Below, piece after piece: positions 8,690 through 18,100 of a stretch of DNA of 64,000 nucleotides; positions within the stretch are counted from its first letter, which is position 1, and each line of letters opens with the position of its first letter. Origin of the DNA: Klebsiella pneumoniae (GTDB taxonomy: Bacteria; Pseudomonadota; Gammaproteobacteria; Enterobacterales; Enterobacteriaceae); NCBI RefSeq assembly GCF_000742135.1, contig NZ_KN046818.1, positions 1,178,841 to 1,242,840 on the forward strand, read 5' to 3'. The notes beneath the pieces are model-generated. The model worked only from the letters and a program-made list of their open reading frames with translations, was not told the DNA's origin and did no database searches. The position numbers and the translations under genes were made by a program.

Positions 8690-8721
8690 TGGAATAAATA
8701 TTCCATGCTGAAAATAAATTC
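8690..8721 (+). promoter_or_regulatory. Two imperfect operator copies at the transketolase promoter
   Basis: GAATAAATATTC at 8692-8703 differs by one base from the core seen at 7176 and 8549. GAAAATAAATTC at 8710-8721 differs by two. They are spaced 18 nt apart just before the ribosome site (AGAGGTGTG) of the transketolase gene, a position suited to repression. Confidence 0.45.
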
Positions 8722-8732
8722 AGAGGTGTGAA

Positions 8733-9563
8733 ATGAATCCCTACAGATATGATATTCAGACGCTGGAGCGTAAAGCCCGCGCGGTGCGGCGCCATATTGT
8801 GCGCTTAAACGCCAATAGTCCGGCCGGCGGCCACACCGGGGCTGGCCTTTCGCAGGTCGAACTGTTAACCGCGCTCTATTTCCGCGTCCTTAACGTCGCG
8901 CCGGACCGGCTCGACGACCCGCAGCGCGATATCTACATCCAGTCGAAAGGCCACGCCGTGGGCTGCTACTACTGCGTCCTGGCGGAAGCCGGCTTCTTCC
9001 CGGTCGAGTGGCTGGAGACCTACCAGCATGCCAATTCCCATCTCCCCGGCCACCCGGTGCGGCAAAAAACGCCGGGCATCGAGCTCAACACCGGCGCGCT
9101 GGGCCACGGTTTGCCTGTTGCGGTGGGGCTGGCGCTGGCCGCGAAGAAAAGCAACAGCACCCGCCGCATTTTTTTGATCACCGGCGACGGCGAACTGGCG
9201 GAAGGCAGTAACTGGGAAGCCGCCCTGGCGGCTGCACATTACGGCCTGGATAATCTGGTCATTATTAATGATAAGAACAACCTCCAGCTGGCCGGGCCGA
9301 CGCGCGAAATCATGAATACCGATCCGCTGGCCGATAAATGGCGCGCCTTCGGTATGGAAGTCAGCGAATGCCAGGGTAACGACATGGCCTCGGTGGTCTC
9401 GGTCATCGAGGGGTTGAAGCAGGAAGGTAAACCCAACGTTATTATTGCCAACACCACGAAAGGTGCCGGTATTTCCTTTATCCAGGGGCGCCCGGAGTGG
9501 CACCACCGGGTGCCGAAAGGCGAAGAAATTGCACTGGCACTGGAGGAACTGAAAGATGAGTAA
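8733..9563 (+). CDS. Transketolase, N-terminal (thiamine diphosphate) subunit
   Basis: This 276-residue subunit carries the thiamine-diphosphate site: GDGELAEGSNWEA starting at residue 151 and the downstream NDKNN at about 179-183. It also has SKGHAVGCYY near 71 and GALGHGLPVAVG near 121, both typical of split transketolases. It must pair with the next gene product to form an active enzyme that moves a two-carbon unit between sugars. Two-subunit transketolases occur in catabolic operons, for example the apulose-4-phosphate type, so this is unlikely to be housekeeping. The stop overlaps the next start by 8 nt. Confidence 0.92.
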   Translation: MNPYRYDIQTLERKARAVRRHIVRLNANSPAGGHTGAGLSQVELLTALYFRVLNVAPDRLDDPQRDIYIQSKGHAVGCYYCVLAEAGFFPVEWLETYQHANSHLPGHPVRQKTPGIELNTGALGHGLPVAVGLALAAKKSNSTRRIFLITGDGELAEGSNWEAALAAAHYGLDNLVIINDKNNLQLAGPTREIMNTDPLADKWRAFGMEVSECQGNDMASVVSVIEGLKQEGKPNVIIANTTKGAGISFIQGRPEWHHRVPKGEEIALALEELKDE

Positions 9564-10491
9564 TGCAGAACACCTGGCTAACGTCATGGTCGAAGCCTTT
9601 ATCGCCGCCGTGGAGCGCGGCGTCGATCTGGTGCCGGTGGTAGCCGACTCCACGTCAACGGCCAAAATCGCGCCGTTTATTAAACAGTTCCCCGGCCGGC
9701 TGGTGAACGTCGGCATCGCCGAGCAGAGCATGGTCGGCACCGCCGCCGGTCTGGCGCTGGGCGGAAAAGTGGCTGTGACCTGTAACGCCGCGCCGTTTCT
9801 TATCTCGCGGGCCAATGAGCAAATCAAAGTGGATGTCTGTTACAACAACACCAACGTCAAGCTGTTTGGCCTTAACGCCGGAGCCAGCTACGGCCCGCTG
9901 GCCAGCACCCACCATGCCATTGACGATCTGGCGGTGATGCGCGGCTTCGGCAATATCCAGATTTTCGCCCCGTCCTCGCCGCGCGAATGTCGGCAGATTA
10001 TTGATTACGCCATCGGTTATCAGGGGCCGGTCTATATTCGCCTCGATGGCAAGGCGCTGCCGGAACTGCACGATGAAAGCTATCGCTTTGTACCGGGCGC
10101 GATCGTCACGCTGAGGGAAGGCGATGATATCGCGCTGGTGGCCACCGGCTCGACGGTGCATGAGATCGTCGATGCGGCGCAGATGCTGGCCGACGCGGGG
10201 ATTCAGGCCAAAGTGGTGAGCGTGCCATCTCTTCGCCCCTGCGATACCGCCGCGCTGCTGGCGGCGCTGAAGCCGTGCAAAGCGGTGATTACGGTGGAGG
10301 AGCATAACGTCAACGGCGGGGTGGGAAGCCTGGTGGCGGAAGTATTAGCTGAGGCTGGGGTGGGTATCCCGCTCAAACGTCTGGGGATCCCGGATGGTGA
10401 GTATGCGGCGGCGGCAGATCGCGGCTGGCTGCGTAAACACCACGGTTTCGATGCCGCTTCCGTCGCGGAGCTGGCGCAGAAAATGCGCTGA
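9556..10491 (+). CDS. Transketolase, C-terminal subunit
   Basis: The 311 residues correspond to the pyrimidine-binding and C-terminal domains of transketolase. They include NVGIAEQSMVGTAAGLAL with the conserved Glu at residue 56, which activates the cofactor, and a TATGSTV-like turn (LVATGSTVHEIV). Near the end, VITVEEHNVNGGVGSLVAE matches the transketolase_C domain. The gene begins inside the end of the N-terminal subunit gene, so translation is coupled and subunit amounts should be equal. A strong intrinsic terminator follows 23 nt after the stop, making these two genes a separate two-gene transcript. Confidence 0.92.
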   Translation: MSNAEHLANVMVEAFIAAVERGVDLVPVVADSTSTAKIAPFIKQFPGRLVNVGIAEQSMVGTAAGLALGGKVAVTCNAAPFLISRANEQIKVDVCYNNTNVKLFGLNAGASYGPLASTHHAIDDLAVMRGFGNIQIFAPSSPRECRQIIDYAIGYQGPVYIRLDGKALPELHDESYRFVPGAIVTLREGDDIALVATGSTVHEIVDAAQMLADAGIQAKVVSVPSLRPCDTAALLAALKPCKAVITVEEHNVNGGVGSLVAEVLAEAGVGIPLKRLGIPDGEYAAAADRGWLRKHHGFDAASVAELAQKMR

Positions 10492-10513
10492 TTTTTCGCC
10501 GTCTAAAACCGAT

Positions 10514-10544
10514 AACCCGTGCGGAATGCCGCGCGGGTTTTTTT
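10514..10544 (+). terminator. Intrinsic terminator of the transketolase genes
   Basis: AACCCGTGCGG and CCGCGCGGGTT form an 11-bp stem with one G-U pair and an AATG loop, followed by a run of T. It touches the stop codon of the convergent entD gene, so the two units are very tightly packed. Confidence 0.85.
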
Positions 10545-11166
10545 ACGGCGCGCAGAGCGTGATGATGTATTCCCCTGCCTGAATCCATTGCAGCCGATAC
10601 TCCACGGTAGAGAGCCGAAGACGCAGATTTCCTTCCTTTATTGCAGCCAGCGTAAAATCGTTAAAACCGACGCCCGCCTGTACGTCGGGATGGCAGGCCT
10701 TAAACCCACTCTCTTTTGCCGAAAACGCCAGCGTCAGCGCCAGCGGGTAGGGCAGGCCGCTGCGCAGCAGCGCCGTTTTTTCCGCCGGGCTGATAATGCT
10801 GCTCTCCAGCTCCGCGGCCAGCTGTGGGGTAAACCGGCGCTCGATATCGACGCCCACCGGCCGATCGGCGATCACCGCCAGCGCGCGCTGGCCGCAATGA
10901 CTTATGCTGCCGAACCAGGGCGTGGGCCACAGCGGCTGGCGCCGATCGCCGATGGCGGGAAGCCGTTTCTCCCCCACCTCGCGCAGGGCGTATGCCGCGG
11001 CGATGCGTCCGGCCAGGTGCTCCGCCTGCCGCTTGCGGCCCCACCCGGTCAGGCTGGCGTGATAGGGCAGCCAGAACAGATCTTCAGGCTGGAAAGTCGC
11101 CGGGTCGAAGTCGATCTGCTGGATGGTATAGCCGGCCAGAGGCAAAGCGGTGCGATGGTGGCGCAT
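10543..11166 (-). CDS. entD: Enterobactin synthase component D, 4'-phosphopantetheinyl transferase
   Basis: This 207-residue protein transfers phosphopantetheine from CoA to the carrier domains of EntB and EntF, making them active. It has the two Sfp-family motifs: PVGVDIERRF (metal-binding Asp and Glu) and FSAKESGFKACHPD. The N-terminal IDFDPATF and LPYHASLTGWGRKRQAEHLAGR are typical of EntD. It lies 66 nt downstream of fepA on the same strand, as in E. coli, so it probably shares the Fur-controlled fepA transcript through a GC-rich hairpin. Confidence 0.96.
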   Translation of the reverse strand: MRHHRTALPLAGYTIQQIDFDPATFQPEDLFWLPYHASLTGWGRKRQAEHLAGRIAAAYALREVGEKRLPAIGDRRQPLWPTPWFGSISHCGQRALAVIADRPVGVDIERRFTPQLAAELESSIISPAEKTALLRSGLPYPLALTLAFSAKESGFKACHPDVQAGVGFNDFTLAAIKEGNLRLRLSTVEYRLQWIQAGEYIITLCAP

Positions 11167-11187
11167 AGGGTAAGGTTACCGCGGTTG

Positions 11188-11217
11188 CCCCCGCCCTTTG
11201 TCCAGCAAGGGCGGGGG
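11188..11217 (-). other. Strong hairpin between fepA and entD
   Basis: CCCCCGCCCTT and AAGGGCGGGGG form a perfect 11-bp stem with an 8-nt loop in the 66-nt gap. No T-run follows on the minus strand. It may attenuate or process the fepA-entD transcript, keeping EntD lower than FepA. Confidence 0.5.
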
Positions 11218-11232
11218 AGGGAGAACCCGCTA

Positions 11233-13461
11233 TCAGAAGTGGGTGTTGACGCTCAGGTACCAGGTGCGGCCCGATTCATTGTAGGTCTCGGCGCCGGCGC
11301 CGTACATCGTGCCGGTGGCGCCCCCGGTGGTCTGGGCGTTGCCCGCGCGCCAGTGGCGCTTATCGAAGACGTTATCCACGCCGCCGGTCAGACTGACGTA
11401 TTTGGTGACGTCCCAGGTCGCGCTCAGGCCGAGGATGCTGTAGGGGCTAACCTCGTTCTTCTCGCTGCCGGTGACCGGTTGACCCTTGTAGTTGTACTTC
11501 TTCGGCTCCTGCTTGCCGTACCAGGTGAAGGTCGACTGCAGCGAAACGTCATCGCGAACCTGCCAGCTCAGGGTGGAGTTCAGCGTGTATTCCGGGATAA
11601 TCGACAGACGATCGCCGGTCTTTTTGTTCTTACTCTGCAGCATATAGGTGATGTTGTTGGTCCAGTTGACGGTCTCGCTCACCGGAACGTTCAACGTCCC
11701 CTCCAGACCTTCCACCACCGCTTTCGGCACGTTTTCCCACTGGTAGAGATCGGTACCTTTATTGTTTTGATAGACTGGGGCATAGCCCGCTTCAATCTTG
11801 TTGCGGTAGTCGTTGCGGAACCAGGTGACGCCCGCCAGCCAGCCGTCGCGTTTAAACTCGAGGCCAATCTCTTTGTTGATACTGGTCTCGGCTTTTAAGT
11901 CGTCATTACCCTGCAGATAGCAGCCGTCTTTACTGGCGTAGCAGCCCTGGCCTTTACTGTAGAGAATGTAGTTCGGGTTGGTCTGATACAGGCTCGGCGC
12001 TTTATAGGCGCGGGCGATGCCCATCTTCAGCGTGAAGTCATCCCACAGGCCCTGCGACAGGTTGAGGGACGGGCTCCAGTTATTGCCGACAATGCTGTGA
12101 TGATCGAAACGCAGCGCCGGAGTCAGCATGGTGGTGTCGGTCAGCTCCATGTTGTTCTCGGCGAACAGCGAGAAGATTTCCGCCTGCGAGTACGGGCTGC
12201 GGCCGGTGCTGTCGTAGCCCGGAATTTCGCCTCCCGACAGCGCCTGGGTGTTGGACGCGTTATCCTTCATCCGCTGTTGATTCCACTCGCTGCCCAGCGT
12301 CAGGTTCTGATTAACCAGATAGTCGAAGGGAATGCTGACTTCGCTGTGCAGCATCACATCCGCCAGATCGATATCCGTGAACTGGTTGCTGTTAAAGATC
12401 CCCTCGGTGCCGCCGGCTAGGCCTTCGCCTTTGCGCGAGTTGCGGGTGCGCTCGTACTGCGCCCAGTTGCTGGTGGTCACCCCGTTGTCCCAGGCGCCGT
12501 TCCAGGTAACCGAGTAGGTGTTGCGATACAGACGGTTGGTCTCTTTGCCGTAGTTCTCTTTTACCAGGTCGTTGGAGTTGGTGTTCTGGGTATCGCCGGC
12601 GTAGAGGTTGCCCTGGCGGCTGTAGCCGGCCTCAAACTCCAGCGACTGCATCGGAGCGAATTCCCAGCGCACCAGACCATCGATGTTTTTGTTTTTCACC
12701 CCTTCGCGCCCGGCCGGCAGAATATCGGCATAGATCCCGGTACGCTCGGACTGATGGCCCTGGTTGATATCCCAGGCGTCGGCCTTCGTTTTGTCGAGGT
12801 TACCGAACAGGCGGAAGCTAAAATCGCCGCCCAGCGGGCCGCTGAGGCTGAAGTTAGTGCGTTTGGTGGAGCCTTCATCCTTGTGCTCCGGGGCGTTCAT
12901 ATAGGTGTTCCATGAGCCGTGCCACTCATCGCCGGTTTTTTTGGTGATGATATTCACCACGCCGCCGGCGGCGCCGTTGCCGTAGCGGGCGGCGGCCGGG
13001 CCGCGAATCACTTCGATACGTTCGATTATCTCCGGCGGCACCCAGCTGGTATCGCCGCGGGTGTCGCGCTCGCCGCGCCAGCCAAGGCGCACGGAGTTGC
13101 GGCTGGTGACCGGCTTGCCGTCGATCAGGATCAGGGTATTTTCCGGGCCCATGCCGCGGATATCAATCTGGCGGTTGTTGCCGCGCTGGCCGCTGGTGGA
13201 GTTGCCGGTCAGGTTGACTCCCGGCATGGTGCGAATGATCTCCGAGACGTCGCGCGCCGGGGGGCGTTTGCGGATCTCATCGGCGGTGATGGTGGAGACG
13301 CCCGGCGCCTGCAGGTTCTGCTCGGCGGCGGTGACCACCATGGTCTCTTCAGCGGCGCTGTTTTTATCGTCGGTGGCGGTTTCCGCTGCGCTTAACGGAA
13401 AAGCAACCCCGTAAATTCCCAGATTGACCAGCAAGGCCAGGGATTTGATCCTGTTATTCAT
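11233..13461 (-). CDS. fepA: TonB-dependent ferric-enterobactin outer-membrane receptor
   Basis: This 742-residue receptor starts at the ATG at 13461 with the signal peptide MNNRIKSLALLVNLGIYGVA and cleavage near residue 25. The TonB box EETMVVTAAE spans about residues 38-47. A plug domain follows (IRTMPGVNLTGNSTSGQRG, RGMGPENTLILIDGKPV), then a 22-strand barrel ending in the terminal Phe of NTHF. It moves ferric enterobactin across the outer membrane using TonB energy. A longer upstream reading is not credible because it would bury the signal peptide. Transcription is from the divergent fes-fepA region with Fur-like boxes. Confidence 0.97.
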   Translation of the reverse strand: MNNRIKSLALLVNLGIYGVAFPLSAAETATDDKNSAAEETMVVTAAEQNLQAPGVSTITADEIRKRPPARDVSEIIRTMPGVNLTGNSTSGQRGNNRQIDIRGMGPENTLILIDGKPVTSRNSVRLGWRGERDTRGDTSWVPPEIIERIEVIRGPAAARYGNGAAGGVVNIITKKTGDEWHGSWNTYMNAPEHKDEGSTKRTNFSLSGPLGGDFSFRLFGNLDKTKADAWDINQGHQSERTGIYADILPAGREGVKNKNIDGLVRWEFAPMQSLEFEAGYSRQGNLYAGDTQNTNSNDLVKENYGKETNRLYRNTYSVTWNGAWDNGVTTSNWAQYERTRNSRKGEGLAGGTEGIFNSNQFTDIDLADVMLHSEVSIPFDYLVNQNLTLGSEWNQQRMKDNASNTQALSGGEIPGYDSTGRSPYSQAEIFSLFAENNMELTDTTMLTPALRFDHHSIVGNNWSPSLNLSQGLWDDFTLKMGIARAYKAPSLYQTNPNYILYSKGQGCYASKDGCYLQGNDDLKAETSINKEIGLEFKRDGWLAGVTWFRNDYRNKIEAGYAPVYQNNKGTDLYQWENVPKAVVEGLEGTLNVPVSETVNWTNNITYMLQSKNKKTGDRLSIIPEYTLNSTLSWQVRDDVSLQSTFTWYGKQEPKKYNYKGQPVTGSEKNEVSPYSILGLSATWDVTKYVSLTGGVDNVFDKRHWRAGNAQTTGGATGTMYGAGAETYNESGRTWYLSVNTHF

Positions 13462-13720
13462 TGTTATTCCTGCTTTTTGTCGCCACGTTCCCCAAACGCC
13501 CCTTCCCACCGGGAGGGGAGGCGGCATAAATGTTGCCAAAAGCGGGCAAAGGCACTCCGTCGCTGGCTGAATAAGCCCGATTTGACATGTTCTGATGAAA
13601 GACGCGCTTCCCACGGCGCGCTAATACGCTATTGCAAATGCAAATAGTTATCAATAATATTATCAATAAATAATGACAATTAATTAAAAAAGTCACGCTA
13701 TACATAGGGTTAATGACAGA
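13462..13720. promoter_or_regulatory. fepA-fes divergent promoter region
   Basis: These 259 nt separate the two divergent genes. The half near fes is AT-rich with Fur-like sequence, and the half near fepA is a GC-rich leader of about 170 nt containing an imperfect CCTTCCCACCGGGAGGGG hairpin at about 13501-13518. The same layout is known for E. coli fes-fepA. Confidence 0.7.
13640..13664. promoter_or_regulatory. Fur-box region, fepA-fes
   Basis: Two overlapping 19-mers here (starting at 13640 and 13646) each match 11 of 19 positions of the Fur consensus GATAATGATAATCATTATC. Overlapping partial boxes are common at Fur promoters. The location between fepA and fes makes the assignment likely despite the weak individual matches. 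Confidence 0.65.
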
Positions 13721-14929
13721 ATGTTAAGGACAGGAAGCGAGGAGTGGTGGCAAACCCTGCGGGGGCCGCAGTGCCGCGCAGTGGATGACGCCATCGAGGT
13801 AACGTTCTGGTGGCGGGACCCGGCGGGGGATGAAACCCGCTCTCCCCATCGTCGGGTATGGCTCTATATCACCGGCGTGACCGACCACCATCAGAATGCG
13901 CGTCCGCAATCGCTGCAACGTCTCCCCGGGACCGACGCCTGGTTCTGGCGCACTACGCTGTCGCCGACCTGGCGCGGCAGCTACTGTTTTATTCCCTCCG
14001 ACCGTGACGATGATTTTTCCCCTGAGGTGTTCAGCGCTGATGCGCCCGACCGCGCGCTGCTACGCGAAGGCTGGCGCAAACTGCTGCCGCGGGCGATAGC
14101 CGATCCGCTGAACCCGCACAGCTGGCGGGGCGGACGCGGCCATGGCGTGTCCGCCCTGGAGATGCCGCAGGCCCCCGCGCAGCCTGGCTGGGACCCGCTT
14201 AATGAGGCACATCCTGCCGCCCGTTGCCTTGAGTGGCGCAGCGCGCGTCTGGGCAACCATCGCCGGGTCTGGATCTACACCACCGGCGAGGCTGTCGACC
14301 CGCAAACGCGGCCGCTGGCGATCCTGCTCGACGGCCAGTTCTGGGCCGAGAGCATGCCGGTGTGGTCGCCGCTGGCCGCCCTGACCCGCGAGGGGAGACT
14401 GCCGCCGGCGGTCTACCTGCTGATCGACGCGATCGACAACCAGCGCCGCGGGGTTGAGCTGCCCTGTCACCGCGATTTCTGGCTGGCGGTGCAGGAGGAG
14501 CTCCTGCCGCTGGTCCACGGCTATGCCCCGTTCAGCGACCGCCCGGATCGGACGGTGGTGGCCGGGCAAAGCTTCGGCGGTCTGGCGGCGATGTTCGCCG
14601 CTCTCAACTGGCCGCAGCGCTTTGGCTGCGTGCTCAGCCAGTCAGGCTCCTACTGGTGGCCGCACCGTGATGGCCGCGGGACGGGCTTTATCGGCGAACA
14701 GCTTCGCCAGGGTGAGGTGTCCGCGGCCGGGCTGCGCGTCTGGCTGGAAGCGGGCCAACGCGAACCGATCATTTTTCGCGCGAACCAGGCGCTACTGGCG
14801 CAACTCACCACAACACAGCAGACGATTTTCTGGCGTCAGGTTGACGGCGGGCATGATGCGCTTTGCTGGCGCGGCGGGCTGACGGCAGGGCTTATCCAGC
14901 TCTGGCAGCCTCTGCTGTCGCACCCTTAG
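13721..14929 (+). CDS. fes: Enterochelin (ferric enterobactin) esterase
   Basis: This 402-residue cytoplasmic serine hydrolase cleaves ferric enterobactin so that iron can be released. The N-terminal Fes domain has GSEEWWQTLRG, VTFWWRDP and YITGVTDHHQNARPQS, all close to E. coli Fes. The C-terminal esterase domain has the nucleophile elbow AGQSFGGLAAM (Ser284) and the catalytic His in DGGHDALCWRGGL. The N-terminus is slightly shorter than in E. coli. An ATG at 13712 opens a reading of only four codons that overlaps this start. The gene is followed 27 nt later by ybdZ. Confidence 0.95.
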   Translation: MLRTGSEEWWQTLRGPQCRAVDDAIEVTFWWRDPAGDETRSPHRRVWLYITGVTDHHQNARPQSLQRLPGTDAWFWRTTLSPTWRGSYCFIPSDRDDDFSPEVFSADAPDRALLREGWRKLLPRAIADPLNPHSWRGGRGHGVSALEMPQAPAQPGWDPLNEAHPAARCLEWRSARLGNHRRVWIYTTGEAVDPQTRPLAILLDGQFWAESMPVWSPLAALTREGRLPPAVYLLIDAIDNQRRGVELPCHRDFWLAVQEELLPLVHGYAPFSDRPDRTVVAGQSFGGLAAMFAALNWPQRFGCVLSQSGSYWWPHRDGRGTGFIGEQLRQGEVSAAGLRVWLEAGQREPIIFRANQALLAQLTTTQQTIFWRQVDGGHDALCWRGGLTAGLIQLWQPLLSHP

Positions 14930-14956
14930 CATCGCGTTTTACGACAGGAGTTTGAT

Positions 14957-15160
14957 ATGCAATTCAGTAACCCCTTCGACAATCCGCAAGGGCAGTTTTA
15001 CATTCTGCGCAATGATCAACAGCAGTACAGCCTGTGGCCGGCGCACTGCGACCTGCCTGCCGGCTGGACGGTGGTGTGCCCCCCGCAGTCGGCCGAGGCC
15101 TGCAACGCCTGGCTGGCGGCCAACTGGTCAACCCTGACCCCCGCCCATCATGCGTCATAA
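14957..15160 (+). CDS. ybdZ: MbtH-like protein, partner of EntF
   Basis: This 67-residue protein is of the MbtH family, with NPFDNPQGQFYILRNDQQQYSLWP and the conserved DLPAGWTVV and CNAWLAANW. MbtH-like proteins bind adenylation domains of non-ribosomal peptide synthetases and aid their folding and activity. Its place between fes and entF, with 10 nt to the entF start, fits the E. coli operon. The stop codon is part of TAAGGAG, the entF ribosome site. Confidence 0.95.
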   Translation: MQFSNPFDNPQGQFYILRNDQQQYSLWPAHCDLPAGWTVVCPPQSAEACNAWLAANWSTLTPAHHAS

Positions 15161-15170
15161 GGAGCTGACA

Positions 15171-18100
15171 ATGACCACTCGTTTACCGCTGGTTGCCGCG
15201 CAGCCGGGGATCTGGATGGCCGAGCGCCTCTCCACTCTGCCAGGCGCCTGGAGCGTGGCCCACTATGTTGAACTGCGCGGCGCACTCGACCCGACGCTGC
15301 TGGGAAAAGCGATTGTCGCTGGTCTGCAGCAGGCGGACACCCTCAGCCTGCGCTTTGAGGAAGAGGAGGGGGAAGTCTGGCAGTGGCTGGCGGCCGACCG
15401 CACCTTTGCCGAACCGTCGATCATTGACCTGCGTACGGCGCCGGATCCGCATCGCGCCGCCACGGAGCGGATGCAGGCGGACCTGGCGCAGGATCTGCGC
15501 GTCGACGGCGGCAACCCGCTGGTGTGCCATCAGCTGCTGTGCGTCGGCGACGACCGCTGGTACTGGTATCAGCGATATCACCACTTGCTGGTGGATGGCT
15601 TCAGCTTCCCGGCGATAACCCGGCAGATCGCCGCCATTTACCGCGCCTGGCAGCGTGGGGAAGCCACTCCTGAGTCGCCTTTCACCCCCTTCGCCGAGGT
15701 GGTGGACGAGTACCAGCGCTACGCCGGCAGCGAGGCCTGGCAGCGGGATAAAGCCTTCTGGCAGGCCCAGCGCCAGGCGTTACCGGCGCCAGCCTCACTC
15801 TCTGCCGCGCCACTGGGCGGGCGCGCCGCCGGGAGCGATATCTGGCGGATGAAGCTGGAGATGAACGCCGACGCCTTCCGCCGTCTGGCCAGCCATGCGC
15901 CGCAGTGTCAGCCCGCTGACCTGGCGCTGGCGCTCACCACGCTGTGGCTGGGCCGCCTGTGCAACCGGATGGACTACGCGGCGGGCTTTATCTTTATGCG
16001 CCGGATGGGTTCAGCCGCGCTGACCTCGACGGGGCCGGTGCTCAATGTCCTGCCTCTGGCGGTGCATATTGACGCCCAGGAGACGCTGGCGGACCTGGCG
16101 ATGCGCCTCGCCGGTCAGTTGAAAAAGATGCGCCGCCATCAGCGCTATGACGCCGAACAGATCGTCCGCGACAGCGGCAAAGCGGCAGGGGACGAACCGC
16201 TGTTCGGCCCGGTGCTGAACGTCAAAGTCTTTGATTACCAGCTGGATATCGATGGTGTGCTGGCAGTGACCCACACCCTCGCCACCGGCCCGGTCAACGA
16301 TCTCGAGCTGGCGCTGTTCCCGGATGAGACCGTCGGGCTGTCGCTGGAGATCCTCGCCAACAAGGCCCGGTACGACGAAGCCGAGCTCCGTCGCCACATG
16401 GCGCGACTGACCGCGCTGCTGGCGCAGTTCGCCGCCGATCCGGCGCTGCGCTGCGGCGAAGCAGAGATGCTCTCCGCCGACGAGCTGGCCCGGCTGGCGG
16501 CGGTCAACGATACCGCTGTGCCGCTGCCTGCCACCACCCTCAGCGCGCTGGTGGCCGACCAGGCGCGGAAGACCCCGGATGCGCCGGCGCTGGCGGACGC
16601 CCGCTGGCAGTTCAGCTATCGCGAGATGCGTCAGCAGGTGGTGGCGCTCGCGCAGCTGCTGCGTCAGCGCGGCGTGAAGCCGGGCGACAGCGTGGCGGTG
16701 GCCCTGCCGCGCTCGGTGTTCCTGACCCTGGCGCTGCACGGCATTGTCGAAGCGGGGGCCGCCTGGCTGCCGCTGGACACCGGCTACCCGGACGACCGCC
16801 TGCGGATGATGCTGGAAGACGCCCGGCCGTCGCTGCTGATCGCCACGGAGGACCAGCTGGCCCGCTTCAGCGATATTCCGGGGCTGGAAAGCCTCTGCTA
16901 CCAGCAGCCGCTGGCCGCCGGGGATGACGCGCCGCTGGCGGTGTCAAAACCAGACCATACCGCCTACATCATCTTTACCTCCGGCTCCACCGGGCGGCCG
17001 AAAGGGGTGATGGTCGGCCAGACCGCCATCGTCAACCGCCTGCTGTGGATGCAGGATCGCTATCCGTTATCTGCCGACGACGTGGTGGCGCAGAAAACGC
17101 CGTGCAGTTTCGACGTGTCGGTGTGGGAATTCTGGTGGCCGTTTATCGCCGGCGCGCAGCTGGTGATGGCCGAGCCGGAGGCGCACCGCGACCCGCAGGC
17201 GATGCAGCAGTTCTTCGCCCGCTACGGCGTGACCACCACCCACTTTGTGCCGTCGATGCTGGCGGCGTTTGTCGCCTCGCTGGATGCCGACAGCGTCGCT
17301 GCCTGCCGCACGCTGCGGCGGGTATTCTGCAGCGGCGAAGCGCTGCCGACGGAATTGTGCCGCGAGTGGGAGCGCTTAACCGGCGCGCCGCTGCATAACC
17401 TGTACGGCCCGACGGAGGCGGCGGTGGACGTCAGCTGGTACCCGGCCTGCGGATCTGAGCTGGCGGCGGTGACCGGCAGCAGCGTGCCGATTGGCTGGCC
17501 GGTGTGGAACACCGGGCTGCGCATTCTCGATGCCGCGATGCGCTCGGTGCCGCCGGGGGTGGCGGGGGATCTTTATCTCACCGGCATCCAGCTGGCGCAG
17601 GGCTATCTGGGGCGCCCGGATCTCACCGCCAGCCGCTTTATCGCCGACCCGTTTGCCCCCGGCGAGCGGATGTATCGCACCGGCGACGTGGCGCGCTGGC
17701 TGACGAACGGCGCGGTGGAGTACCTTGGCCGCAGCGACGATCAGCTGAAGATCCGCGGGCAGCGCATCGAGCTTGGCGAGATTGATCGGGTGATGTTGGC
17801 CCTGCCGGACGTGGGGCAGGCGGTGAGTCACGCCTGCGTCTTCAACCAGGCGGCGGCGACCGGCGGTGATGCCCGACAGCTGGTGGGCTATCTGGTCTCT
17901 GACTCCGGCCTGCCGCTGGATACCGCGGCGCTGAAAGCGCGGCTGGCGGAACAGCTGCCGCCGCATATGGTGCCGGTGGTGCTGATGCAGCTCGCTGAGC
18001 TGCCGCTGAGCGCCAACGGCAAACTGGACCGCAAAGCGCTGCCGCTGCCGACCCTCGGCGGCGAGCGCAGCGGCCGGCCGCCGGAGCCCGGCATGGAAAC

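Larger units (their letters stand above)
8359..8732. other. Divergent promoter region between regulator and transketolase genes
   Basis: This 374-nt gene-free stretch is AT-rich next to the regulator start. It carries one perfect and two imperfect copies of the GAATATATATTC palindrome near the transketolase start. GC-rich sequence around 8590-8640 may be a worn extragenic palindrome. I see no small ORF with a convincing ribosome site. Confidence 0.55.

Noticed and set aside
10519-11898. Open frame of 459 codons opposite entD and fepA
   Set aside because: It overlaps two well-supported genes on the other strand and has no recognisable domain or ribosome site.
13462-13614. Upstream extension of fepA
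   Set aside because: It would place a non-signal sequence before a clear signal peptide, and 13461 is at the right spacing for initiation.
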